DNA of 64,000 nucleotides, from the NCBI RefSeq assembly GCF_017377775.1, contig NZ_JAFVLN010000007.1, forward strand, positions 404,728 through 468,727, in the 5' to 3' direction. The notes under the pieces were generated by a model. It was not told the DNA's origin, did not search any database, and saw only the letters and a list, made by a program, of their open reading frames with translations. The stretch is from Streptomyces sp. VRA16 Mangrove soil (GTDB lineage: Bacteria > Actinomycetota > Actinomycetes > Streptomycetales > Streptomycetaceae). Every line of letters begins with the position of its first letter. Position 1 is the first letter of the stretch. Shown here in pieces: positions 42,603 through 50,903 of this stretch. A program made the position numbers and the translations under genes.

Positions 42603-43517
42603 TCAGCTCATCGGCAGCCGGTACAGACCGCCCGCGAGCGGCTCCACCAGACCGTCACTGACCAGGCCGTCCAGCGCCCTGGCCCGCTGCACCGGCTCGT
42701 CCCAGACCCGGTCGAGCGCGGCCTGCGGAACCGGAGCGATGGCCTCCCGCAACACGGCGAGCAGCTTGCCGCGCACCTGGCGGTCCGTACCGGCGTACGT
42801 CTGTCCGCGGCGCGGCGGGCCCTCGTGCGCGGGCTTCCCCGCGAGCCGCCACGCGCACATCGCGGCGATCGGGCAGCGGTGGCACTCCTCGCCCTTGGCG
42901 GTGCACACCAGGGCGCCCAACTCCATGGACGCGGCGGCCCACTTCGCGGCGGTCCCGTCCTCGTCCGGCAGCAGCGCGCGGGCCAGCTTCCGCTCGGCGG
43001 CGGTGGTGGCGTTCGGCGGGTACTGCACGCCGGTCACGGCGCGCGCGAAGACCCGCCGTACGTTCGTGTCGAGCACCGCGTGCCGCTGCCCGTACGCGAA
43101 CGAGGCGACGGCCGCGGCCGTGTACTCCCCGATGCCCGGCAGCGCGAGCAACTGGGCGTGGCCCGTCGGTACGTCGCCGCCGTGCCGCTCCGTTATGGCG
43201 ACGGCCGCGCCGTGCAGGCGCAGCGCGCGCCGCGGGTAGCCGAGCCGACCCCAGGCGCGGACGGCTTCGCCGGGGGCCTCCTGGGCCAGGTCGGCGGGCC
43301 GGGGCCAGCGCGCGAGCCACTGCTCGTAGACGGGCAGGACCCGGTTCACCGGGGTCTGCTGCAGCATGAACTCGCTGACCATCACGCCCCACGGGCCTGC
43401 CTCGGGGCGGCGCCAGGGCAGGTCACGGGCGTGTTCGGAGAACCAGTCGATGACGGGTTCGTGAAGATCGGTCCGCTCGGCGGGTGCGTTCTCGGGGGTC
43501 TTCGTGGGCGCAGTCAT
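42603..43517 (-). CDS. mutY: A/G-specific adenine DNA glycosylase
   Basis: Removes adenine opposite 8-oxoguanine in base-excision repair. 304 residues from the ATG at 43517. Motifs in order: EFMLQQTPVNRVLPVYEQWL (adenine recognition), the helix-hairpin-helix LLALPGIGEYTAAAVASFAYG, the catalytic aspartate in AVLDTNVRRVFAR, and an iron-sulphur loop CTAKGEECHRCPIAAMC (C-x6-C-x2-C-x5-C). The C-terminal MutT-like domain that recognises 8-oxoG in E. coli MutY is largely missing; the protein stops about 45 residues short, as in other actinobacterial forms. Confidence 0.95.
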   Translation of the reverse strand: MTAPTKTPENAPAERTDLHEPVIDWFSEHARDLPWRRPEAGPWGVMVSEFMLQQTPVNRVLPVYEQWLARWPRPADLAQEAPGEAVRAWGRLGYPRRALRLHGAAVAITERHGGDVPTGHAQLLALPGIGEYTAAAVASFAYGQRHAVLDTNVRRVFARAVTGVQYPPNATTAAERKLARALLPDEDGTAAKWAAASMELGALVCTAKGEECHRCPIAAMCAWRLAGKPAHEGPPRRGQTYAGTDRQVRGKLLAVLREAIAPVPQAALDRVWDEPVQRARALDGLVSDGLVEPLAGGLYRLPMS

Positions 43518-43977
43518 GGCACTCCCGATCCTGCCATGGGGGAGGCCCGGGGTGGGTGCGGGCGCCCCGGATGGGGGCGCGGAGCCGTGTCGCCGCGCGA
43601 CCCCGGGCCATCCGCCGCGTGCCGCCCGCCACGGCCGCCTTGGGCAATCTGCCGCCATGGGCGGCAGGGTGGGCAAGGCGGCACCCCGGCGCGGGGTGAG
43701 CGTTCCCAGCGGCGTCCAGCTCGGTCCCGGTCGCGGTGTTGCCGGGTGCGGCTCCGGTGGGGGCTGGTCGCGCAGTTCCCCGCGCCCCTGACGGGGCACG
43801 ACCACCGCCGGTCGCGCCCACGCGGGAGCCGCACAGCGATGCCGCCCCGCGCCCCGCCCGCCGGTCGCGCCCACGCGGCGGAGCCGCACCGGCGCACGGC
43901 CACCGCCAGTCGTGCCGGCCCGGCCCCTGACGATCGGCAGAGGTGCCGGCGGACCCGGCGCTTGTACCGTCGATGGA
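43518..43977. repeat. 460-bp intergenic region made of two dispersed repeats
   Basis: No convincing gene. 43631-43696 is copy A of the TGGGCAATCTGCCGCC repeat, also found at 54556-54625 and 63869-63930. 43741-43890 holds a REP-like unit (GTGCGGCTCCGGTGGGGGC, GGCTGGTCGCGCAGTTCCCC, GCGCCCACGCGGCGGAGCC) shared with 36037-36100 and internally repeated. Promoters for mutY and the kinase must lie among these. Confidence 0.7.
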
Positions 43978-45573
43978 GTGAATCCCCGACGCCGAACCGC
44001 CCTCATCGCGGACCTGTCGCTCTGGGCGGTCCTGGTGCTGCCGGTGCTCGCCGTGGAGCGACTGCGGCTGAGCGAGCCCGCGAGCGTCCGCCAGGAGCTG
44101 GCCGGCCTCGCGGTGCTCGGCGCCGCCACGGCGCTGCACCGAAGGCTGCCCGCCGCGGCGTTCCTGGTCGCCGCGGCGCCGGGCATCGCCGTCGCCTCGT
44201 CCCTGTTCACGCTCTCCTACGGTTGCGCGCTCGCCGTCTTCGCCTACTTGATGGGCGTCAGGTCGGCCGCCGTGCGCCCCGCGCTGACCGCCTTCGCCGT
44301 GCTCGCCGCCCTCGGCACCGGCAAGATCGCGCTGCGTCAGGTGGACCCCGCGGCGGAGTGGCTGGTGCTGATGGGGACGCTGCTGTTCGGTGCCGTGTTC
44401 CCGTGGCTCGCGGGCCGGTACTGGCGCCAGCGCGGCGAGCTGACCGCGGCCGGCTGGGCCCGAGCCGCGCAGCTGGAGCGCGAGCACCTGATCGTCGCGG
44501 ACCGCGCCCGCCTGCGCGAACGGGCCCGGATCGCGCAGGACATGCACGACTCCCTCGGCCACGAGCTGAGCCTGATCGCGCTGCGCGCAGGCGCCCTCCA
44601 GGTCACCCCGGGCCTCGCCGACGAACACCGCACGGCCGCCGCCGAACTGCGCGCCGCCGCCTCCGACGCCACCGACCGGCTGCACGGCATCATCGGCCTG
44701 CTGCGCGAGGAGGACGACGAGCCCGCGCCGCTCGCCCCGCCCGGCGAGACCGTGGCGGACCTCGTCGAGCGGGCGGCGGACTCGGGCCTCCCGGTCCGCC
44801 TCCTGAGCACGGCGGCCACCGTCACCGACCGCACCGCCCACCGCGTCGTCCAGGAAGCCCTCACCAACGCCGCCAAGTACGCGCCGGACGCCCCCGTCAC
44901 CGTGGCGGCGCGACAGGAGGCGACGGCCACCGTCGTCACCGTCACCAACGCCCGCCCGGACCGCACCCCGACCGCCGGCGGCACCGGCACCGGGCTGCTC
45001 GGCCTGCGCGCCCGGATCACCGCGCTCGGCGGCGACTTCGACGCGGGCCCGCACGAAGGCGGCTTCCGGGTCACGGCCCGGATCCCCGCCCCGGGAGCCC
45101 CCGGTGCCCCCGGCGCCGCGCCGGCCACCCGCCCGCCCCGCCGCACCGAGGAGTTCGCCCGGGCCCGCCGCACCGCCCGGCGCCGCGTGGGCCTGGCGTT
45201 CGGCGTCGCGGCGGCCGCGGGAACCGTACTGATCGGCGGGGCGTTCACCTGGTACGCGTACAGCAAGACGCACGCCGTCCTCACCCCGCGGGCGTACGCA
45301 CAGCTGCGCGTCGGCACCCCCCTGGCCGACGCCGCGTCCGTGCTGCCCGAGCGCGAGATCACCGACCCGCCCGCCGACCGCGCCCCCACCGCGCCGCCCG
45401 CGCACGCGGAGTGCCGCTACTACCGGGCGAGTGGTGAACTGTTCGTGCCGGTCCAGCACTTCAGGCTCTGCTTCACGGACGGCGGGAACCACGAGCTGGT
45501 CGACAAGGCCGTGATCCCGCGCGCGGGCACCGCCGAACAAGTGCAGGAGGAGGAGCGCGAATGGGCGCGCTGA
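43978..45573 (+). CDS. Sensor histidine kinase with extra C-terminal membrane segment and extracytoplasmic domain
   Basis: 531 residues from a GTG at 43978. About five N-terminal membrane segments are followed by a HisKA_3 box (RIAQDMHDSLGHELSLIALRAG, His190) and HATPase_c (HRVVQEALTNAAKYAPDAPV; GTGLLGLRARITALGG). Unusually, the ATPase is followed by an Ala/Pro/Arg linker, a hydrophobic helix at about 401-428 (LAFGVAAAAGTVLIGGAFTW) and about 100 further residues with two cysteines (ECRYYRASGELF ... FRLCFTDG), predicted to lie outside the membrane. Most kinases of this class end with the ATPase. The 3' end overlaps the regulator gene by 13 bp. Confidence 0.92.
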   Translation: MNPRRRTALIADLSLWAVLVLPVLAVERLRLSEPASVRQELAGLAVLGAATALHRRLPAAAFLVAAAPGIAVASSLFTLSYGCALAVFAYLMGVRSAAVRPALTAFAVLAALGTGKIALRQVDPAAEWLVLMGTLLFGAVFPWLAGRYWRQRGELTAAGWARAAQLEREHLIVADRARLRERARIAQDMHDSLGHELSLIALRAGALQVTPGLADEHRTAAAELRAAASDATDRLHGIIGLLREEDDEPAPLAPPGETVADLVERAADSGLPVRLLSTAATVTDRTAHRVVQEALTNAAKYAPDAPVTVAARQEATATVVTVTNARPDRTPTAGGTGTGLLGLRARITALGGDFDAGPHEGGFRVTARIPAPGAPGAPGAAPATRPPRRTEEFARARRTARRRVGLAFGVAAAAGTVLIGGAFTWYAYSKTHAVLTPRAYAQLRVGTPLADAASVLPEREITDPPADRAPTAPPAHAECRYYRASGELFVPVQHFRLCFTDGGNHELVDKAVIPRAGTAEQVQEEEREWAR

Positions 45574-46238
45574 ACCCGCAGGGCGCGGCCATCCGCGTAC
45601 TGCTCGCCGACGACGAGGCGATGATCCGGGCCGGGGTCGGCGCGATCCTCGCGGCGGGCGCCGGCTTCGAGGTCGTCGCGGAGGCCGCCGACGGCCGTGA
45701 GGCGGTCGCCCTCGCCCGGGCGCACCGCCCGGACGTGGCCCTGCTCGACATCCGCATGCCCCGCCTGGACGGCCTGGCGGCGGCGGAGGAGATCACGGCG
45801 ACGGTGCCCGGCACGGCCGTCGCGATGCTGACGACGTTCTCCGAGGACGCGTACGTGGCCCGGGCCCTCGGCGGCGGCGCCACCGGCTTCCTGCTGAAGT
45901 CCGGCGACCCGCACGAGCTGATGGCGGGGGTGCGGGCGGTGGCGGACGGCGCCGCGTTCCTGTCGCCGAAGGTGGCCCGGCACGTCATCGACGGCCTGGG
46001 CGGCGGCCGGCTGGCCCGCGAGGCGTCCGCCCGGCAGCGGGTGGCGGCGCTCACCCCGCGCGAGCGCGAGGTCCTCGGCCTGGTCGGCGCGGGCCTGTCG
46101 AATCCGGAGATCGCCCAGCGCCTGCACCTGGTGGAAGGGACCGTGAAGGCGTACGTCAGCGCGGTCCTGGACCGCCTGGAGGTCAAGAACCGTGTCCAGG
46201 CGGCGATCGTGGCGTACGAAGCGGGCCTGCTGACATGA
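45561..46238 (+). CDS. NarL/LuxR-family response regulator
   Basis: 225 residues. Receiver with DDE (17-19), phospho-acceptor Asp63 (ALLDIRMPRLDG), AMLTTFSED and GFLLKSGDP. LuxR helix-turn-helix LTPREREVLGLVGAGLSNPEIAQRLHLVEGTVKAYVSAVLDRL. It overlaps its kinase by 13 bp, so the pair is translationally coupled. Targets unknown. Confidence 0.95.
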   Translation: MGALNPQGAAIRVLLADDEAMIRAGVGAILAAGAGFEVVAEAADGREAVALARAHRPDVALLDIRMPRLDGLAAAEEITATVPGTAVAMLTTFSEDAYVARALGGGATGFLLKSGDPHELMAGVRAVADGAAFLSPKVARHVIDGLGGGRLAREASARQRVAALTPREREVLGLVGAGLSNPEIAQRLHLVEGTVKAYVSAVLDRLEVKNRVQAAIVAYEAGLLT

Positions 46239-46298
46239 CGCCACTCATCAGAAGTGACGCCACGTCAGGGCCCGCTCGTCGTACGTGAGCTCCTGGAG

Positions 46299-46955
46299 TC
46301 AGCGGCGGTGCGCCCCGCGCCGCGGCGCCCCGCCGGACGCCCCGGCACCGGCGGGACCCGGTCCGGCGAACCAGCGCGCGAGCCCGTTCCCCGATCCGCG
46401 CATCGTCTCGGTCAGCCGTGTCCCCGGACGCGTGCACAGGCGGACGACGAGGAAGGCGACCAGCGTGCCGAGCGCGAAGCCGGCCAGTACGTCGTGCGGG
46501 TAGTGCACGCCCACGAAGACCCGCGAGAACCCCATCAGAAACGCCATCGGGATCGTCAGCCAGCCGATCTTCGGCCAGGCGAGCGCGAGCCCCACGGCTG
46601 CCGCGGCGGCGATCGTGGAGTGGTTGGACGGGAACGACCAGTCCCCGTACGCGGGGCAGTCGATCAGCGGCGCCATCGCCCCGCTCACGGCCCTGCACGG
46701 CCGGTCCTCGTCGATCCCCGACTTGACCAGCTCGCTGCACACGTAGGCCACGGCCGTGGCGAGCGGAGCGAGCACCGCGACGGCGAAGGCCCGGGGGTCA
46801 CCGCGCCGCGCCCGCCACCAGGCGACGACGAAGAGCACGGCGAACACCAGCAGCCCCAGTTCGGTCCACACCTCCATGAGGTGCTGGAACCACGAAGGAG
46901 TGTCGTGGCCGAACTGAAGGATGTCGCGATAGAGATCGGAGTCAATGGTTCCCAT
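46299..46955 (-). CDS. PAP2-family membrane phosphatase (undecaprenyl-diphosphatase/lipid phosphatase type)
   Basis: 218 residues from the ATG at 46955. Six hydrophobic segments and the three PAP2 motifs are seen: KSGIDEDRPCR (K-x6-RP), SFPSNHS (PSGH-like), and SRVFVGVHYPHD (SR-x5-H-x3-D). It should dephosphorylate a lipid diphosphate or phosphatidate at the membrane, for example recycling undecaprenyl diphosphate. A Gly/Ala/Arg-rich C-terminal tail follows the last helix. It is divergent from a secreted protein gene. Confidence 0.9.
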   Translation of the reverse strand: MGTIDSDLYRDILQFGHDTPSWFQHLMEVWTELGLLVFAVLFVVAWWRARRGDPRAFAVAVLAPLATAVAYVCSELVKSGIDEDRPCRAVSGAMAPLIDCPAYGDWSFPSNHSTIAAAAAVGLALAWPKIGWLTIPMAFLMGFSRVFVGVHYPHDVLAGFALGTLVAFLVVRLCTRPGTRLTETMRGSGNGLARWFAGPGPAGAGASGGAPRRGAHRR

Positions 46956-47154
46956 GGTGACGGACAGTACGCAATACCCGGGGCGGGCCACATCCCGCGA
47001 TGGTCGCGGCCCGCACCTGACGATCGTCAGGGGTCGCGTGTGGGCCCTTGTACGGCCTTTGCGACGTGGGGCGTGATGATGATCCGGAAAACTTGCCGTG
47101 CGGTGCGGCGGGTGGACACCGGACAACGGCCCGATCTCTCGTAAGGTTTGAGCC

Positions 47155-47973
47155 GTGGGATCTCTGCGCAATCCGATCGGGCCGCTTCCCTCCTCCATCT
47201 ACTGGCGCCGGAGGGTTGTTCTGGCGTCCGTTGTGGCGCTCCTCGCGCTGCTGATCGTATGGATCGTCACCTCGGGCGGCGGGGGCGGGAACAACGGCGC
47301 CGGGGGTGCGAACGGCAAGCACCCGACGCAGTCCATCACGCCCGGACCTTCCGGCACGGGCCCCGCGATCAGCGAACACCCCGGCGGACGTGACACATCG
47401 GGCGGTTCGGGCTCGGGCGACGGGTCGGGGGACGGCTCGGGCGACTCCGGTTCGGGTGGTTCCGAGGGCTCCGGCGGCTCGGACGACTCGGCGGGCGGCG
47501 ACGGCGCGGACGGCGGCGGCAGCGGCGGCACGTCGTCGGGCGACCAGGTCCCGGCCGGTTCCAGCCTGCCCGACTGCACGGCGGGCGGCGTGACGCTGTC
47601 GGTGCGCAGCCTCCACAACTCCTACGCGCCCGGCGAGAAGCCGAAGATCGAGCTGACCGCCAAGAACTCCACCGACAAGTCCTGCAAGGTCGACCTCGGC
47701 CCGCGCACGGCGGTCGTGACGATCACCAAGGCGGACGGCGACAAGGAGTTCTGGTCGTCGAAGGACTGCCCGGCGGGCTCCGGCGCGCTGCTGCTGCGCG
47801 TCCCCGCGGGCGGCAAGGTCACGCACACGCTGACCTGGGACCGCCGCCCGAGCGCCCCGCAGTGCGCGACGCCGTCGGCCGGTTCGGCGACGGCGGGTAC
47901 GTATCTGGTGGAGGCCAAGGCGTCCCAGCTGTCGGATGCGACGCCGACGTCGTTCGTCCTCAAGGCCGACTGA
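47155..47973 (+). CDS. Membrane-anchored secreted protein with Gly/Ser repeat linker (DUF4232-like)
   Basis: 272 residues from a GTG at 47155. A single N-terminal helix (RVVLASVVALLALLIVWIVT, about 20-40) anchors or exports it. Residues 45-135 are a low-complexity Gly/Ser/Asp linker (GSGSGDGSGDGSGDSGSGGS). A C-terminal beta-rich domain follows (LTAKNSTDKSCKVDLGPRTAVVTITK; FWSSKDCPAGSGALLLRVPAGG) with four cysteines that could form two disulphides. It is similar in style to DUF4232 domains. A hairpin terminator follows. Function unknown. Confidence 0.82.
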   Translation: MGSLRNPIGPLPSSIYWRRRVVLASVVALLALLIVWIVTSGGGGGNNGAGGANGKHPTQSITPGPSGTGPAISEHPGGRDTSGGSGSGDGSGDGSGDSGSGGSEGSGGSDDSAGGDGADGGGSGGTSSGDQVPAGSSLPDCTAGGVTLSVRSLHNSYAPGEKPKIELTAKNSTDKSCKVDLGPRTAVVTITKADGDKEFWSSKDCPAGSGALLLRVPAGGKVTHTLTWDRRPSAPQCATPSAGSATAGTYLVEAKASQLSDATPTSFVLKAD

Positions 47974-47987
47974 CGCACGAGACGGTG

Positions 47988-48010
47988 CGGCCCCTCCCGC
48001 GGAGGGGCCG
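47988..48010. terminator. Bidirectional terminator between the secreted-protein gene and disA
   Basis: CGGCCCCTC / GAGGGGCCG is a perfect 9-bp stem with a 5-nt loop between two convergent genes, directly abutting the disA stop. Confidence 0.8.
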
Positions 48011-49135
48011 TCAGACGTAGCGCTCCAGGATCGACGACTCGGCGAGCCGTGACAGGCCCTCGCGCACGCTGCGGGCCCGTGCCTCGCCGACCCCGTCCAC
48101 CGTCTGCAGGTCGTCCACGCTGGCCGCGAGCAGCTTCTGCAGCCCGCCGAAGTGCTCCACGAGCCGGTCGATGATGGCGCCGGGAAGCCGCGGCACCTTC
48201 GCGAGCAGCCGGAAGCCGCGCGGCGAGACCGCCGAGTCCAGCGACTCGGGCGATCCGGTGTAGCCCAACGCCCGCGCCACGATCGGCAGTTCGAGCAGCT
48301 CGCCCTGGTGCAGGGAGTCCAGCTCGGACATCGCCTCGTCGACCGTGCGGGAGCGCTTGGCGGTCGGCTCGGGCACGTAGTCCCGTACGACGAGCTCGCG
48401 CTCGGGCTCGACGCCCGCGATCAGCTCGTCGAGCTGGAGGGCCAGGAGCCGTCCGTCGGTGCCCAACTCGACGACGTACTCGGCGATTTCGGTGGCGATA
48501 CGGCGCACCATCTCCAGGCGCTGGGCGACCGCCGTGACGTCCCGGACGGTGACCAGGTCCTCGATCTCCAGGGCGGAGAGCGTGCCCGCGACCTCGTCGA
48601 GCCGGAGCTTGTAGCGCTCCAGGGTCGCCAGGGCCTGGTTGGCGCGGGACAGGATCGCCGCCGAGTCCTCCAGGACGCGGCGCTGTCCGTCCACGTACAG
48701 GGCGATCAGCCGCATCGACTGCGAGACGGAGACGACGGGGAAGTTGACCTGCTTGCTGACCCGGTCCGCCGTGCGGTGCCGGGTGCCCGTCTCCTCCGTG
48801 GGGATCGTCGGGTCCGGCACCAGCTGGACGCCGGCCCGCAGGATCTTGCTGAGGTCCGAGGAGACCACGATGCCGCCGTCGAGCTTGCACAGCTCGCGCA
48901 GGCGCGTGGCGCTGAACTCCACGTCGAGGACGAATCCGCCGGTGCACATCGACTCGACCGTCTTGTCGGAGCCGAGGACGATGAGTCCTCCCGTGTTGCC
49001 ACGGAGGATGCGCTCCAGGCCGTCGCGCAGGGCCGTACCGGGCGCCACCGCGCTCAGTGAGGCGCGCATCAGACCGTCCGCACCGGAACTCCCGGCGGAT
49101 TTGCCGGGAGCTGCCGCCCGGTCGTTGGCTGCCAC
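48011..49135 (-). CDS. disA: DisA, diadenylate cyclase (c-di-AMP synthase) / DNA-integrity scanner
   Basis: 374 residues from the GTG at 49135, five bases after AGGAG; an upstream start at 49216 lacks such a site. The N-terminal DAC domain shows GGLIVLGSDKTVES, the catalytic region LDGGIVVSSD (86-88 are DGG, where most DisA have DGA) and GTRHRTADRVS (RHR at 119-121). A helical spine follows, then a C-terminal helix-hairpin-helix (VDDLQTVDGVGEARARSVREGL) that binds branched DNA. It condenses two ATP to c-di-AMP, which in Streptomyces influences osmotic balance and development. Together with radA it forms the conserved pair. Confidence 0.96.
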   Translation of the reverse strand: MAANDRAAAPGKSAGSSGADGLMRASLSAVAPGTALRDGLERILRGNTGGLIVLGSDKTVESMCTGGFVLDVEFSATRLRELCKLDGGIVVSSDLSKILRAGVQLVPDPTIPTEETGTRHRTADRVSKQVNFPVVSVSQSMRLIALYVDGQRRVLEDSAAILSRANQALATLERYKLRLDEVAGTLSALEIEDLVTVRDVTAVAQRLEMVRRIATEIAEYVVELGTDGRLLALQLDELIAGVEPERELVVRDYVPEPTAKRSRTVDEAMSELDSLHQGELLELPIVARALGYTGSPESLDSAVSPRGFRLLAKVPRLPGAIIDRLVEHFGGLQKLLAASVDDLQTVDGVGEARARSVREGLSRLAESSILERYV

Positions 49136-49259
49136 TGCACTCCTCCGGATCGCAGGCTTTTGGGATGCCCCAGGAGGATGCTGAGGCTCTGCGCCTTCGA
49201 CCGACACGTGCGGCACGTGGGATACGCGTTCGTACGCACGGGCGAGACCAGGGCAAAGT

Positions 49260-50669
49260 CTACCGGCGGTCCTCCGTCTCCCGTGGGGCCTCTCGCTGAC
49301 GGCCCCTCGGCAGCACCCGCAGAGCGTCCCCTATATCGGCGACTTCCAGGACCTTCATACCGGGCGGGACCTTGCCCGGATCGCCCGGTACGAGGGCGTG
49401 TGTGAAGCCGAGCCGGTGCGCCTCCGCGAGCCGGCGCTGCACGCCCGTGACCCGTCTGACCTCGCCCGCCAGGCCCACTTCTCCGATCGCCACCAGGTTC
49501 TTGGGCAGCGGGGTGTCGCTCGCGGCGGAGGCCAGGGCGAGCGCGATGGCGAGGTCGGCCGCGGGCTCGGAGAGCTTCACGCCGCCGACCGTCGCGGAGT
49601 AGATGTCCCTTTTGCCCAAGGCGCTGATCCTGCCCCGCTGTTCGAGCACCGCCAGCATCATCGAGACGCGGGAGGTCTCCAGGCCCGATGTCGTGCGCCG
49701 GGGGGAGGGGATCTGGGAGTCGACGGTGAGCGCCTGCACCTCGGCGACCAGGGGGCGGCGGCCCTCCAGGGTGACCGTCAGACAGGTGCCGGGGACCGGC
49801 TCGTCACGCCGGGTCAGGAACAGGCCGCTGGGGTCGGCGAGACCCGTGATGCCCTCGTCGTGCAGCTCGAAGCAGCCGACCTCGTCCGTCGTCCCGTACC
49901 GGTTCTTCACGCCGCGGACCAGGCGCAGGCGCGCGTGCCGGTCGCCCTCGAAGTTGAGCACCACGTCGACCAGGTGCTCCAGGAGGCGCGGGCCCGCGAT
50001 GGCGCCCTCCTTGGTGACGTGGCCGACCAGGAGCGTGGACATGCCGCGCTCCTTGGAGGCGCGGATCAGGGCGCCGGCGACCTCGCGGACCTGGGCCATG
50101 CCGCCCGGCGCCCCGTCGATCTCCGGCGAGGCCACCGTCTGCACGGAGTCCATGATCAGCAGCGACGGCTTCACCGCGTCCAAGTGGCCGAGGACGGCGG
50201 ACAGATCGGTCTCGGCCGCGAGGTACAGGTGGTCGTCGATGGCGTGGATGCGGTCCGCGCGCAGCCGCACCTGGGACGCGGACTCCTCGCCTGTGACGTA
50301 CAGCGTCTTGTGCTCCTCGCTCGCCGACTTCGCGGCGACGTCGAGCAGCAGCGTGGACTTGCCGACGCCGGGCTCGCCCGCGAGCAGCACCACCGCGCCG
50401 GGCACCAGACCGCCGCCGAGTACCCGGTCCAGCTCGGGCACGCCGGTGGTGCGGGCCGTGGCCTGTCTGCCGTCCACCTGGCCGATGGGCACCGCGGACG
50501 TCGTGACGCGGCCGGGGGCCGTCGTGCGCACCGCGGGGGCGCCGTACTCCTCGATCGTCCCCCAGGCCTGGCACTCGGCGCACCGGCCCAGCCACTTGGC
50601 CGTCTGCCAGCCGCACTCGGTGCAGCGGTACGACGGACGGTCCTTCGACGATTTGGTACGGGCAGCCAT
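49260..50669 (-). CDS. radA: RadA, DNA repair/branch-migration ATPase
   Basis: 469 residues. Zinc finger CTECGWQTAKWLGRCAEC (C-x2-C-x11-C-x2-C) near 16-33; RecA-like core with Walker A GEPGVGKST (98-106), Walker B LLIMDSVQT and KNRYG, the RadA-specific KNRFG-type motif with Tyr for Phe; C-terminal Lon-like domain (GVKLSEPAADLAIALALASA; VAIGEVGLAGEVRRV). It extends and migrates recombination intermediates. It lies upstream of disA with a 124-bp gap; in Bacillus RadA modulates DisA activity, so adjacency is functional. Confidence 0.96.
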   Translation of the reverse strand: MAARTKSSKDRPSYRCTECGWQTAKWLGRCAECQAWGTIEEYGAPAVRTTAPGRVTTSAVPIGQVDGRQATARTTGVPELDRVLGGGLVPGAVVLLAGEPGVGKSTLLLDVAAKSASEEHKTLYVTGEESASQVRLRADRIHAIDDHLYLAAETDLSAVLGHLDAVKPSLLIMDSVQTVASPEIDGAPGGMAQVREVAGALIRASKERGMSTLLVGHVTKEGAIAGPRLLEHLVDVVLNFEGDRHARLRLVRGVKNRYGTTDEVGCFELHDEGITGLADPSGLFLTRRDEPVPGTCLTVTLEGRRPLVAEVQALTVDSQIPSPRRTTSGLETSRVSMMLAVLEQRGRISALGKRDIYSATVGGVKLSEPAADLAIALALASAASDTPLPKNLVAIGEVGLAGEVRRVTGVQRRLAEAHRLGFTHALVPGDPGKVPPGMKVLEVADIGDALRVLPRGRQREAPRETEDRR

Positions 50670-50903
50670 GGACGAAACCGTAACCGGCGCCACTGACAAT
50701 CGGGCCGCGGCCGCCCGTGCCGGCCCGTGCCGCCCCGGGCCGCCCCGGGCGGGCCCGGTCGCCCCGCGTGACCGTGCTGGCCACGGCATCGGCGCGGAAT
50801 CCACCGTTCCTGTCCTCTTTTGAGGGATCGTTTCACCCGTAAGGATTAAATGTGCCCAAGGGGGCGGAAGGGGCCCGACCCGCCGCCTACGGTCGCACGG
50901 GTG

